Source of the DNA: Gaiellasilicea sp963784895
GTDB lineage: Bacteria > Actinomycetota > Thermoleophilia > Gaiellales > Gaiellaceae
Length of the DNA stretch: 64,000 nucleotides
Direction: 5' to 3'
Assembly (NCBI GenBank): GCA_963784895.1
Contig: CAWATM010000006.1
Span: forward strand, 124,001-188,000
Made by a program: the position numbers and the translations under genes. Every line of letters begins with the position of its first letter. The first letter of the stretch is position 1. This document shows, piece by piece, positions 46,460 through 54,823 of the stretch. Under the pieces are notes generated by a model. The model worked only from the letters and a program-made list of their open reading frames with translations, had not been told where the DNA came from and searched no databases.

Positions 46460-46906
46460 ATGGCCACCAAGACGAAGGAAAAACTGTACGACACGGCCGA
46501 CACGATGAAGCCCTATGTCGACCGGGCTCTGCACGACGACGACCTGCACGACAACCTGAAGGAAGCGTTCAAGGCCGCGCGGGACGTCTACGCCGAGCTG
46601 CTCGGCAACCGCAACCTGACCGGCACCGCGATGCGGGCCGCGACGGACAAGGACATCCAGGACAACCTGAAGAAGGCCGTCGAGGAGCTTCGCACCGCCG
46701 CGAACCGGATCCAGGGCAAGGAGGATCACAGCGCGCGCAACACGCTGCTCCTGCTGGTGGGGATCACCGTCGGCATCCTCTTCAATCCGATGACGGGCCC
46801 CCAGACCCGCGCCTGGCTGATGGAGAAGGTCACCGGCGAGAGCTCCGACGACTACACCTACACGCCGCCGGCGAGCACGAGCTCGTCGAGCGACGACGCC
46901 GCCTGA
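46460..46906 (+). CDS. YtxH-like stress-associated membrane protein
   Basis: The 148-residue protein starts MATKTKEKLYDTADTMKPYV and has helical, charged segments. One membrane helix (TLLLLVGITVGILFNPMTG, about 97-115) is followed by a polar Ser/Asp-rich tail. The pattern resembles YtxH-type proteins. The ATG at 46460 has AAAGGA upstream. It follows lon by 68 bases, which contain a possible hairpin; it is convergent with the M23 gene, and no function is assignable. Confidence 0.75.
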   Translation: MATKTKEKLYDTADTMKPYVDRALHDDDLHDNLKEAFKAARDVYAELLGNRNLTGTAMRAATDKDIQDNLKKAVEELRTAANRIQGKEDHSARNTLLLLVGITVGILFNPMTGPQTRAWLMEKVTGESSDDYTYTPPASTSSSSDDAA

Positions 46907-46909
46907 CCT

Positions 46910-48361
46910 CTAGCCGGCGCCGAGTACCGTGCTGTCGCCCTGGGAGACCGGGGCGCGCAGCGCGCGGTCAAGCGAGCCGGGATCGAGGCCGCTCGCGCTC
47001 GAGATGTCCGTCGAGCCGAGCAGGATCGCGGCCGGGCGCGGCGCGGTTGCGTTCGACGGCACCGGCGGCGCCCAGCCCCGGCCGGCGGCGAACGTGACGT
47101 CCTCGAGCCGCCGCCACGCGCTCAGGTACGGGAACGCGTTGACGACGCCGTCGTAGCCGAGCGGCAAGAGGCCGACCGGGTGGATCTCGAAGTGGAGGTG
47201 GTACGGCGTCGTCTGCGCGTCGCCCGTGTTGCCGACGAAGCCGACCACGTCTCCCGCCTTGACCTCGTTCCCGTCGATCGCGAGCGGCGAGAACGCGGAG
47301 AGGTGCGCGTAGTAGAACTGGTTGCCCTGCCGGTCGCGGAGCCAGAGCCTGTAGCCGCCGCGGTCGTTCCAACCGACCGAGAAGACGGTGCCGTCCGCGA
47401 CCGCGAGCAACGGCGCGCCGAGCGGTGCGAAGATGTCCTCGCCGTGATGCCAGCCGACACCGGCGCGCGCGGCCCGGAACGTGTCGGTGAACGAGGAAGG
47501 CCCGTAGACGGGGAAGACATAGCCCGCGGGTGAGAGCGGCGCCGACACGTCCGTCGGCGGCAGGCGGAAGACCGAACCAGGCCGGTTGGGCAGCAGGCCC
47601 GGCTCCGGCGGCTTCGGCAGCGGCTTGCGTGACTTCGCCGGCACGCCCGCCGGCCGCCCTGGCGCGGCCGGAGTCGTGGTCGTCGGCGTCGTTGTCGCGG
47701 GCGCTCCGGCAGGCGTCGACGCTGCGGCCTCAGCATGGCCGACGAGGATCTCGGTTCCCGCCGGCAGGCCGGCGTGGTCGGCCGTGAGGACGACGTGCAG
47801 TGCGTTGACGGCGCCGCGCGCGTTCTTCGTCCCGTCGGCGACGGGCGCCTCCACGACCTGCTCGAGCACGAGCACGTAGCCCCAGTCGCCGAGCTGCACG
47901 CGAAGGTTCGGCGTCGCCGTCACCGGCGTGCCGAGGACGACGAGGTTGACGACCTGGGAGCCGGCCGCATCCGCGCCCGCTGCGGATGCCTTCGCCCGCG
48001 CGGCGACACTCTCCGCCGTCAGCTCGCCGTTGAAGAGGGTGACGCCGAGGACATCGCCCACGGCCTGCGCGCCCGGGGTGCCGGTCACGCGCGCGGAGAC
48101 GCTCGAGGAGAGTGCTCCGGTGCGAACCAGGGAGCCGTCGGCGGGGAAGACGAACCCGTCCGCGACACCGGTGGCTCCTGGGCCCGGCGCTGTCGCTTCG
48201 GCCGCGACCGAGGCCGGCTGGCCGGGAACGAGGATCGAGAGGCCGTGCGCGCCGGCGGAGACGATCGCCGGCTCGGGGGGCGCGCCGGCGCCGGCCGCAG
48301 CAGCAGCGAGCGACCCGGCGATCAGAAGCAGTGCGAGCAGCCTGGGGTACACGCGCCCCAT
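46910..48361 (-). CDS. Secreted M23-family peptidase
   Basis: The 483-residue protein has a signal peptide (about 1-24) and a long Ala/Thr/Pro-rich region (about 30-265). The C-terminal M23 domain has WHHGEDIFAPLG (His and Asp ligands, about 327) and PYHLHFEIHP (about 395). The family cleaves peptidoglycan cross-links. It is divergent from zur, and a Zur-type box lies 42 bases upstream of its ATG, so zinc control is possible. The end is four bases from the YtxH-like gene. Confidence 0.9.
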   Translation of the reverse strand: MGRVYPRLLALLLIAGSLAAAAAGAGAPPEPAIVSAGAHGLSILVPGQPASVAAEATAPGPGATGVADGFVFPADGSLVRTGALSSSVSARVTGTPGAQAVGDVLGVTLFNGELTAESVAARAKASAAGADAAGSQVVNLVVLGTPVTATPNLRVQLGDWGYVLVLEQVVEAPVADGTKNARGAVNALHVVLTADHAGLPAGTEILVGHAEAAASTPAGAPATTTPTTTTPAAPGRPAGVPAKSRKPLPKPPEPGLLPNRPGSVFRLPPTDVSAPLSPAGYVFPVYGPSSFTDTFRAARAGVGWHHGEDIFAPLGAPLLAVADGTVFSVGWNDRGGYRLWLRDRQGNQFYYAHLSAFSPLAIDGNEVKAGDVVGFVGNTGDAQTTPYHLHFEIHPVGLLPLGYDGVVNAFPYLSAWRRLEDVTFAAGRGWAPPVPSNATAPRPAAILLGSTDISSASGLDPGSLDRALRAPVSQGDSTVLGAG

Positions 48362-48402
48362 TATCCGAATCTGACGGGACGCTGCGCCGAAAGCTCTGAG
48401 AA

Positions 48403-48417
48403 TGAGAATCGTTTTCA
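48403..48417. promoter_or_regulatory. Zur/Fur-type box
   Basis: TGAGAATCGTTTTCA is a near-perfect inverted repeat of the kind bound by Zur in actinobacteria (TGAAAAT-x-ATTTTCA-like). It lies between the divergent M23 gene and zur-ZIP unit, directly at the first possible zur start. Confidence 0.6.
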
Positions 48418-48431
48418 GCTATCGTCGCGGC

Positions 48432-48827
48432 GTGGCGGGCGACGTCTCACTCCCGGATGACGTCCGGTCGACCTCGCAGCGCCGCGCCGTCGTCCGCGCG
48501 GTTGCCGAGTCGACCCGCAGCTTCACGGTCGCCGCCCTGCACGATCGCGCCCGCCGCTTCGAGCCCCGCCTCGGCCTGGCGACGACCTACCGCACCGTCG
48601 AGCTGCTCCGCGCGAACGGCGGCCTCCATCCTCTGCTCGGAGACCCGCACACCTACGTCCGCTGCCGCGCCGGACATCATCATCACCTCGTGTGCACGAG
48701 CTGCGGCGCCGTCGAGGAGACCGAGCTCTGCGCGGCTCCCTCCGAGGAGGAGCTGGAGCGCCGGCACGGCTTCCGCGCCGCCGCGCACGAGCTCGACATC
48801 TACGGCACCTGCAGGCGCTGCGCGTGA
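48432..48827 (+). CDS. zur: Zinc-uptake regulator (Fur family)
   Basis: A Fur-family protein of about 131 residues has a winged helix (RAVAESTRSFTVAALHDRARR, about 20-60; ATTYRTVELL). A metal region has HTYVRCRAGHHHHLVCTSCGAVEE (about 78-102) and a final CRRCA, giving two CxxC pairs for structural zinc. GTG at 48432 is chosen because the upstream in-frame ATG (48402) lies within the box. The ZIP transporter gene overlaps its end. Fur proteins can also sense iron or manganese; zinc is inferred from the partner. Confidence 0.82.
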   Translation: MAGDVSLPDDVRSTSQRRAVVRAVAESTRSFTVAALHDRARRFEPRLGLATTYRTVELLRANGGLHPLLGDPHTYVRCRAGHHHHLVCTSCGAVEETELCAAPSEEELERRHGFRAAAHELDIYGTCRRCA

Positions 48828-49540
48828 ACTGGATCGCGATTCCGCTGGCGGGCGTGACGGTCCTGTCGACGCTGGCGGGCGGCTTCGTGGCGCTGCGGCT
48901 GGCACGCGAGCTGACGACCGCGATCGCGCTCACGGGCGGGGTCGTCGTCGCCGTCGCGCTCTTCCAGGTGCTGCCGGAGGCGATCGAGGCTGTCGACGAC
49001 CCGCATCGCGTCGGGCTCCTCGTCGGCGCCGGCTTCGTCTTCTTCTTCCTCGCGGAGAGGGCGCTCGTGCTCCATCACCGCGACGACGACGCGCACGTCC
49101 ATGCACATGCGCAGGTCGGCGCGCTTGGCGCAGGCGGCCTCTCGCTGCACAGCTTCATCGACGGGCTCGGGATCGGGCTTGCGTTCGGGCTCTCGACCGA
49201 GACGGGCCTGCTCGTCTTTGTCGCCGTGGTCGCGCACGATTTCGCGGACGGCCTCAACACGGTCGGTTTCGTCCTGCGTCAGTCGGGCGACCGCGCGCGG
49301 GCGATCCGCTGGCTGGCGATCGACGCCGCCGCGCCACTCGCCGGCGCGATCGTCGGCTCGGCGCTCTCGGTCTCGGAGGAGAGCCTCGGCGAGCTGTTGG
49401 CGGTCTACGCGGGGTTCTTCCTCTTCATGGGAGCGACCGACCTACTTCCGCACGCCCACGAGCACCCGTCCGTGAAGCGCGTCGCGCTCACCCTCGCCGG
49501 CTTTGGCGCGATCTTCCTCGTCAGCCTGATCGGGCACTGA
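48824..49540 (+). CDS. ZIP-family zinc transporter
   Basis: The 238-residue protein has eight predicted membrane helices and a His/Asp-rich loop (LHHRDDDAHVHAHAQV, about 80-95). The ZIP metal path is HSFIDGLGIGLAFG (about 107) and VVAHDFADGLNTVGF (about 137). GTG at 48824 overlaps the zur stop. Zinc is the best guess from the partner, with other divalent metals possible. Confidence 0.88.
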   Translation: MNWIAIPLAGVTVLSTLAGGFVALRLARELTTAIALTGGVVVAVALFQVLPEAIEAVDDPHRVGLLVGAGFVFFFLAERALVLHHRDDDAHVHAHAQVGALGAGGLSLHSFIDGLGIGLAFGLSTETGLLVFVAVVAHDFADGLNTVGFVLRQSGDRARAIRWLAIDAAAPLAGAIVGSALSVSEESLGELLAVYAGFFLFMGATDLLPHAHEHPSVKRVALTLAGFGAIFLVSLIGH

Positions 49541-49550
49541 GCCCGGGGCG

Positions 49551-49940
49551 TCACGCGTCGAGCTTGCGGGCGAACTCGCGGAAACGGTCACGGGCGGCCT
49601 CGTCCGGCCCGAGCTGCTCGTCCGCGCCGTAGCGCGGGTCGGCTGCGATCTCCTCCGCGACGGCGCGAACCTCCCTCGCGATCGCCCCCCGGTTCGCGGG
49701 CTCACGCAGCAGGAGCTCGATCCAGTTGTCGGTGCCGTCGTAGGGCGGGACGTCATTGTCGACGAGCAGCTCGCCGAGCTTCACCCCGACGCGGATGTAC
49801 GCGAACGTCCGGAAGGCCAGAATGCGCCGCGGCGAGCCGACGAGGCGCTCGATCTCGGGGTCGTCCGCCTGGATCTGGGCGACGATGCTCCCGATCGGCT
49901 CGTCAACGAGCGGAAGCCAGATCTCCTCGTGCTCGCTCAT
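49551..49940 (-). CDS. Hypothetical protein of 129 residues
   Basis: The acidic soluble protein begins MSEHEEIWLPLVDEP and has helices rich in Glu and Arg, with GTDNWIELLLREPANRG and DRFREFARKLDA at the end. No family is recognised. ATG at 49940 overlaps the TauE-like gene stop, so it belongs to a three-gene unit with the split transporter. Confidence 0.7.
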   Translation of the reverse strand: MSEHEEIWLPLVDEPIGSIVAQIQADDPEIERLVGSPRRILAFRTFAYIRVGVKLGELLVDNDVPPYDGTDNWIELLLREPANRGAIAREVRAVAEEIAADPRYGADEQLGPDEAARDRFREFARKLDA

Positions 49941-50329
49941 GGCTGCGAAGGATACGGGGAGGCACGGCGCGACCGCCATGCGAGTTGCGCCGCGACGCAG
50001 AGCAGGAGCACCGCGAAGAGCCGCGTGAGCGCGTCCTCGGGAAGCGCCGTCGCGATCTGGACGCCGACCGCAGCGCCGGCGATCGATGTCACGCCGAGCG
50101 CGAGCGCGGTCCGCCAGCGGACGTTGCCGTAGTGGCGCTGGCGCCATGTGCCCGCGGCGACGGTCGGCAGGATCGCGAGCAGAGACGTCGCCTCCGCCTC
50201 CAGCTGCGTGAGGCCGAGCGCGACCAGCGTCGGCACGAACAGGATCCCACCGCCGACCCCGAAGCAGCCGGCAAGCAGGCCCGCGGCGAAGCCGAAACCG
50301 ATCGCGACGGCGATCGTGCTCGCGCTCAT
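49937..50329 (-). CDS. TauE/SafE half-transporter, second half gene
   Basis: The 130-residue protein has four membrane helices and the family motif AGCFGVGGGILFVPTLVALGL at the start (about 15-35). Full-length TauE/SafE proteins have two such halves in 240-260 residues, so this is one half. ATG at 50329 overlaps the upstream half gene (ATGA). They probably form a heterodimer that carries sulfonates or similar anions. Confidence 0.85.
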   Translation of the reverse strand: MSASTIAVAIGFGFAAGLLAGCFGVGGGILFVPTLVALGLTQLEAEATSLLAILPTVAAGTWRQRHYGNVRWRTALALGVTSIAGAAVGVQIATALPEDALTRLFAVLLLCVAAQLAWRSRRASPYPSQP

Positions 50330-50676
50330 GAGAGCAGCAGCCAGACCGCGACCACCGCCAGGAGCCCGGCGAATGCGAGCGTCAGCGCCCGCCCCGTGAC
50401 ACGCTGCTGCAGACCAGTGCCGACGATTGCGCCGGCGGCCGCTGGTAGACCGACGAGCGCCGCGTGCGCGACGTCCACGTGGCCCTCGAAGGCATAGAGG
50501 ATCGTCCCGGCGAGCGCCGTGATCCCGATCGCCGCCAGCGAAGTGCCGGTGGCCACCCGGCTCTGAAAGCCGAGCAGAAGGATCAGCAGCGGCACGATCA
50601 CGATCCCGCCGCCGACACCGAAGAGGGTGCTGAACAGGCCCGCAACGAGACCGACGGAGAGAACCTTCAGCGGCAC
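50326..50676 (-). CDS. TauE/SafE half-transporter, first half gene
   Basis: The 116-residue protein has four membrane helices and STLFGVGGGIVIVPLLILLLG (about 15-35), the same motif as its partner. It is the other half of a TauE/SafE transporter. ATG at 50676 is close to the divergent otsB gene, with 18 bases between them. Confidence 0.84.
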   Translation of the reverse strand: MPLKVLSVGLVAGLFSTLFGVGGGIVIVPLLILLLGFQSRVATGTSLAAIGITALAGTILYAFEGHVDVAHAALVGLPAAAGAIVGTGLQQRVTGRALTLAFAGLLAVVAVWLLLS

Positions 50677-50694
50677 CGCTCGTATCCTAGGCCT

Positions 50695-51414
50695 GTGGAC
50701 GGCGACGCCTCACTGCTCGAGCGGCTCGCCGAGGATCCCGGCCGGGCGGCGATCCTGCTCGACGTCGACGGCGTCCTCGCGCCGATCGTCGACGTCCCGC
50801 ACGACGCGATCGTCCCCGAGGAGACCCGCGACGAGCTGCGCCGGCTCCACGGCCGGTATGCGCTCGTGGCCTGCATCAGCGGCCGCTCGGGCGCCGACGC
50901 GCGCCGCATCGTCGGACTCGACGAGCTCGTCTACGTCGGTGAGCACGGCCTCGAGCTCGAGCCCGAGGCAGCGGCCTGGAGCGAGCGGCTGCAGGCCTTT
51001 GCATCAAGCGTCGACTGGGACGACGTCGAGCGAAAGCCGCTCACGGTGAGCCTCCACTACCGCCGCGCGGAGGACGAGGACGCGGCGCTGACGATGCTGA
51101 ACGCGGTCGCAGCGCGGGCCCGCCACGAAGGCCTTGTCGCGAGGTTCGGGCGCAAGGTGCTCGAGCTACGCCCTCCGGTCGGAGCGCACAAGGGCACAGC
51201 GGTCACGCACATGCTCGGTGAGCGCGGCCTCGAGCGAGGTCTCTACGCGGGCGACGACACGACCGACCTCGATGCATTCAACGCCGTCGCTGCGCTCGAA
51301 CTCGGCGTCAAGGTCGCGGTCGCATCGGCCGAGGGGCCGGCAGAGCTGCGCGAGGCCGCCGACATCGTGGTCGACGGCCCCGCAGAGCTGCTGGAGTTGC
51401 TGGAGTCGCTCTAG
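50695..51414 (+). CDS. otsB: Trehalose-6-phosphate phosphatase
   Basis: The 239-residue HAD-fold protein has LLDVDGVLAP (nucleophile Asp and acid Asp, about 21), SGRSGADARRIVG (about 64), and KVLELRPPVGAHKGTAV (about 165). GLYAGDDTTDLDAF (about 190) closes the Mg site. It removes the phosphate from trehalose-6-phosphate. No otsA lies here. GTG at 50695 matches the start of the fold. The end overlaps the MFS gene by four bases on the other strand. Confidence 0.88.
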   Translation: MDGDASLLERLAEDPGRAAILLDVDGVLAPIVDVPHDAIVPEETRDELRRLHGRYALVACISGRSGADARRIVGLDELVYVGEHGLELEPEAAAWSERLQAFASSVDWDDVERKPLTVSLHYRRAEDEDAALTMLNAVAARARHEGLVARFGRKVLELRPPVGAHKGTAVTHMLGERGLERGLYAGDDTTDLDAFNAVAALELGVKVAVASAEGPAELREAADIVVDGPAELLELLESL

Positions 51415-52844
51415 GCGGCAGGAACCGCGACCGTCTCACCGGCGGGCGCGATCTCCTCCTGCCGGATCAGGACGAGCGCCGCGGCGACACCGACGAGCGC
51501 GATCGCGGCGCCGACCCAGAAGGCGAGCTGGAACCCGGACGTCAACGCCTCGGGCTGGGCGACACCGGACGTGATTTCGCTTTCCGTCCGGCTGATCGCG
51601 ATCGACGAGAGCAGCGCGATCCCGACGGCGCCGCCGATCTGCTGCGACGTGTTGATCAGGCCGGACGCGAGCCCCGCTTCCGCCTGGCGGACACCGGCGA
51701 GGGCGGCGATCGAGATCGGCACGAAGCACAGCGCCATCCCGAGCGCGACGATGAGGAAGCCGGGCAGCAGGTCTGCCGCGTATGAGCCGTCCACCGGAAT
51801 CTGCGCGAACAGGATCATCCCGACGGCGAGCAGCCCCATGCCGCCGGCGATCAGCGGCCTGACGCCCACCCGGTTGACCAGCGCGGCAGCGACGTTCGCC
51901 CAGATGATCGACGTCCCGGCGACGGCGAGGTACGCGACGCCCGTCTTCATCGCCGAGTAGCCCAGCACCTGCTGCATGTAGAGCGTCAGCATCAGAAACA
52001 TCGAGAACAGGGCGGTGCCGAGGATGAAGCCGGCGACGTTCGCGCCGAGCACGGTCTTCGTGCGCAGGATCCCGAAGCGCATCAGCGGCTCGGCGACGCG
52101 GGTCTCCCAGGCGACGAAGCCCACGAGCAGCGCGGCGGAGAGCGCGAAGACGCCGAGCGTGCGCGCCGAGCCCCAGCCCCACTCGTTGCCCTGCGTGATC
52201 CCGAGCACGCCGCCGGTCAGGCCCGCGGTGACGAGCACGGCGCCGAGGGCATCGAACGACTTCACGCGCGTGTCGCGGCTCTCCTTGAGCAGGACGGGCG
52301 CAAGCGCGAGAGCGGCGAGGCCGACGGGGATGTTGACGAAGAAGATCCACTCCCAGGAGAGAGCGTCGGTGAGGACGCCGCCGAGCAGCACGCCCGCAGC
52401 GGCGCCGAAGCCGCCGACAGCACCCCAGACGCCGAGCGCGATGTTCCGCTCCCGGCCCTCCGCGAAGGTGGTCATCAGGATCGCGAGCGCGGCGGGCGAG
52501 ATCGTGGCGGCGCCGAGGCCCTGGATCGCGCGGGCTCCGATCAGCGACGCTTCGTCCCAGGCGAGGCCGCACAGGAGCGACCCGATCGTGAACATGACCA
52601 GGCCGACCATGAAGACGCGTCTGCGGCCGAGCAGGTCGGCGGTACGCCCGCCGAGCAGCAGGAAGCCGCCGAAGACGAGCGCGTAGGCGGAGATCACCCA
52701 CTGCAGGTTTGCCTGCGAGAACTCGAGATCGGTCTGGATCGAGGGAAGTGCGACGTTCACGATCGCGATGTCGAGCACGACCATGAACTGAACAGCGCCG
52801 AGAAGCGCCAGTCCAAGCCATTTGAGTCGGGGTGACGTAACCAT
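51411..52844 (-). CDS. MFS drug exporter, DHA2 type (14 helices)
   Basis: The 477-residue protein shows motif A as GGRTADLLGRRRVF (about 60), VLDIAIVNVALPSI in helix 1 and GVWGAVGGFGAAAGVLLGG (motif C). An AAAGGATA ribosome site precedes ATG at 52844, which is preferred to an in-frame start at 52904 inside the operator. It is divergent from an HxlR-type regulator; exporters in this arrangement are often controlled by it. Confidence 0.9.
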   Translation of the reverse strand: MVTSPRLKWLGLALLGAVQFMVVLDIAIVNVALPSIQTDLEFSQANLQWVISAYALVFGGFLLLGGRTADLLGRRRVFMVGLVMFTIGSLLCGLAWDEASLIGARAIQGLGAATISPAALAILMTTFAEGRERNIALGVWGAVGGFGAAAGVLLGGVLTDALSWEWIFFVNIPVGLAALALAPVLLKESRDTRVKSFDALGAVLVTAGLTGGVLGITQGNEWGWGSARTLGVFALSAALLVGFVAWETRVAEPLMRFGILRTKTVLGANVAGFILGTALFSMFLMLTLYMQQVLGYSAMKTGVAYLAVAGTSIIWANVAAALVNRVGVRPLIAGGMGLLAVGMILFAQIPVDGSYAADLLPGFLIVALGMALCFVPISIAALAGVRQAEAGLASGLINTSQQIGGAVGIALLSSIAISRTESEITSGVAQPEALTSGFQLAFWVGAAIALVGVAAALVLIRQEEIAPAGETVAVPAA

Positions 52845-52864
52845 TCCGCTATCCTTTCGGCAGC

Positions 52865-52878
52865 TTGCTCTTTCGCAA
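52865..52878. promoter_or_regulatory. Operator candidate 1, TTGC-N6-GCAA
   Basis: TTGC and GCAA form an inverted repeat around six bases, overlapping the -35 box of the hxlR promoter, between the divergent exporter and regulator genes. Confidence 0.45.
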
Positions 52879-52892
52879 CGGAAGGCTATACT
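52865..52892 (+). promoter_or_regulatory. Promoter of the HxlR gene
   Basis: TTGCTC (52865-52870) and TATACT (52887-52892) are separated by 16 bases, 40 bases before the ATG at 52932. Both boxes overlap the two inverted repeats. Confidence 0.5.
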
Positions 52893-52906
52893 TGCAAAAA
52901 GCAAGT
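52890..52906. promoter_or_regulatory. Operator candidate 2, ACTTGC-N5-GCAAGT
   Basis: ACTTGC and GCAAGT form a perfect inverted repeat around AAAAA. The inner TTGC/GCAA is the same as in the first site. It overlaps the -10 box. Confidence 0.55.
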
Positions 52907-52931
52907 CGTCCTTGAGGATGATCTTTCACCG

Positions 52932-53544
52932 ATGAAGCCCTACGACCAGTACTGCCCGATCGCGCACTCGCTCGGAATCGTCGGCGAGCGCTGGACGCTG
53001 CTCGTCGTACGGGAGCTGATGTACGGCGCGAAGCGCTACACCGACCTCGTCGACCACCTCCCCGGGATCGGGACGAACATCCTCGCGCTGCGGCTGAAGG
53101 AGCTCGAGGCGGCCGGGATCGTCGCGAAGAGGAAGCTGCCGCCGCCGTACGCATCGACGGTCTACGAGCTGACCGCGACCGGGCACGCAGCTGCGCCCGG
53201 TTCTGCACGAGCTCGCCCGGTTCGGCGCGCGGCTGCTGGGGCCTCCACCCCCGGACGCGCTCTCCGAGGGCTGGCTCGTCGGAGCGCTCGACGTCGCCCT
53301 CGCCCCGCTCTGCCGGGGTGGCCGGATCGCCTTCCGGATCGGCGACGAGGAGGCGTCGATCGTCGACTGCACGGCAGTCGAGGGCATCGTCGACGACTAC
53401 GACGTGCTGGTCGAAGCGGACGCGACGGGCTTCTACCACCTCGTCGTCGACCGGCAGCTCGGCGGCGTCCGGATCGACGGCGACGCGACCGTGCTCGAGC
53501 CGCTGCTCGACGGCTTCTCGAGCGCTAGCCCGCTTCCCGCCTGA
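52932..53544 (+). pseudogene. HxlR-family regulator with SCP2-like C-terminus, frame broken
   Basis: The first part (to about 53190) codes a winged-helix HxlR domain: CPIAHSLGIVGERWTLLVVRELM, GIGTNILALRLKELEAAGIV and YELTATGHA. The remaining sequence continues in another frame as LRPVLHELARFGARLLG, with an SCP2-like domain (GRIAFRIGDEEASIVDC and onwards) to TGA at 53544. One surplus base near 53190-53193 is enough, and total length is 3n+1. It may be a real break or an artefact. Its likely targets are its own promoter and the divergent MFS gene. Confidence 0.78.
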
Positions 53545-54823
53545 GAACCTCCCAGGCGAGCCGCACGTCGTCCTCCGTCGTGCGGGCGTTGCCGACCGCC
53601 AGTCGCAGCGTGTAGCGGCCGTTCAGCCTCGTGTGCGAGAGGAAGACCTCGCCGGTGGCGTTGACGCGTTCGAGCAGCGCCTCGTTCTCTGCGTCCGTGC
53701 CCTCGCGGCGGAAACAGACGAGCGAGAACGGCCGCGGCGCGGTGAGCTCCCAGCCGGGCGCCTCGCGCACCCACCCCTCGAAGAGCGCCGCGAGCGCGAT
53801 CGACTCCCGAATCGCACGCTGCAGGCCCTCGCGGCCGTAGCAGCGCAGCACCGCCCAGAGCTTCAGCGCCCGGAACTGGCGGCCGAGAGCAGGGCTGTAC
53901 TCGGAGAGGCTGGCGACGTCCTCGCTGACGCGGAGGTACTCGGGCACGAGGCTGAACGCTGCGCGAAGATCATCCGGCCGCCGCGTCCAGAGCGCCGAGC
54001 AGCCCATCGGCGTGAACAGCCACTTGTGCGGGTTGACGACGACCGAGTCGGCCCGCTCCCAGCCCCCGAACGCGTCGCGCAGCTCCGGGCAGACCGAGGC
54101 CGAGCCGGCGTAGGCGGCGTCGACATGGAGCCAGACCCCGTCTCGCTCACACGCGTCGGCGATCGCTGCAACCGGATCGATCGAGCTGGTCGAGGTCGTC
54201 CCGATCGTGGCGACGACCGCGCAGGCACCGGCGAGGTCGAGTGCGTCGGGACGGAGACGGAAAGCGTCGTCGACGGGTGTCGGCCGCACCTCCAGGCCGA
54301 GGATCCGGCACGCCTTTTCGACCGACGAGTGCGCATGCTCGGAGCAGACGACGACGCGAGCGCCGGGCTTCGCCTCGCGGGCGGCAGCGAGTGCCGCCAT
54401 CGTCCCGGTCGACGCAGTGTCCTCGAGGTGGCCGTGCAGCCCGGCCGGCAGCCCGAGCAGCTGCGCGAGCCAGTCGAGCGTCACCTCTTCCAGCTCTTGC
54501 AGCGCCGGCGAGGTGCGCCAGAGGATGCCGACCTGGTTCAGGCCGGCGAGCAGCAGCTCGGCGAGGATCCCCGGCTCCGAGCCGGTGGTTGCGAAGTAGG
54601 CGAAGAAGCGGGGGCTCTGCCAGTGGGTCACCGCCGGCAGCAGCACGTCGTCGAGGTCGCGCAGGACGGCTGCGAACGGCTCGGCGGTTTCGGGAGGCGC
54701 TGCCGGCAGCCGCGAGCGCAACTCGCCCGGCTCGACCTGGGCGAGCACGGGCAGCCCACGCACGCGCTCGAGATACGACGCGACCCACTCGACAGCCGCA
54801 GCGCCGTCCTCGCGGAAGCTCAC
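53525..54823 (-). CDS. PLP-dependent aromatic-L-amino-acid decarboxylase-like protein
   Basis: The 432-residue group II decarboxylase has a substrate helix HWQSPRFFAYFATTGS (about 63), VWLHVDAAYAGSA (PLP-Asp, about 235) and VVNPHKWLFTP with the PLP Lys (about 268). It probably removes CO2 from Tyr, Trp, Phe or DOPA. GTG at 54823 overlaps the polX stop (GTGA). The 3' end overlaps the broken hxlR gene by 20 bases on the other strand. Confidence 0.88.
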   Translation of the reverse strand: MSFREDGAAAVEWVASYLERVRGLPVLAQVEPGELRSRLPAAPPETAEPFAAVLRDLDDVLLPAVTHWQSPRFFAYFATTGSEPGILAELLLAGLNQVGILWRTSPALQELEEVTLDWLAQLLGLPAGLHGHLEDTASTGTMAALAAAREAKPGARVVVCSEHAHSSVEKACRILGLEVRPTPVDDAFRLRPDALDLAGACAVVATIGTTSTSSIDPVAAIADACERDGVWLHVDAAYAGSASVCPELRDAFGGWERADSVVVNPHKWLFTPMGCSALWTRRPDDLRAAFSLVPEYLRVSEDVASLSEYSPALGRQFRALKLWAVLRCYGREGLQRAIRESIALAALFEGWVREAPGWELTAPRPFSLVCFRREGTDAENEALLERVNATGEVFLSHTRLNGRYTLRLAVGNARTTEDDVRLAWEVLRREAG

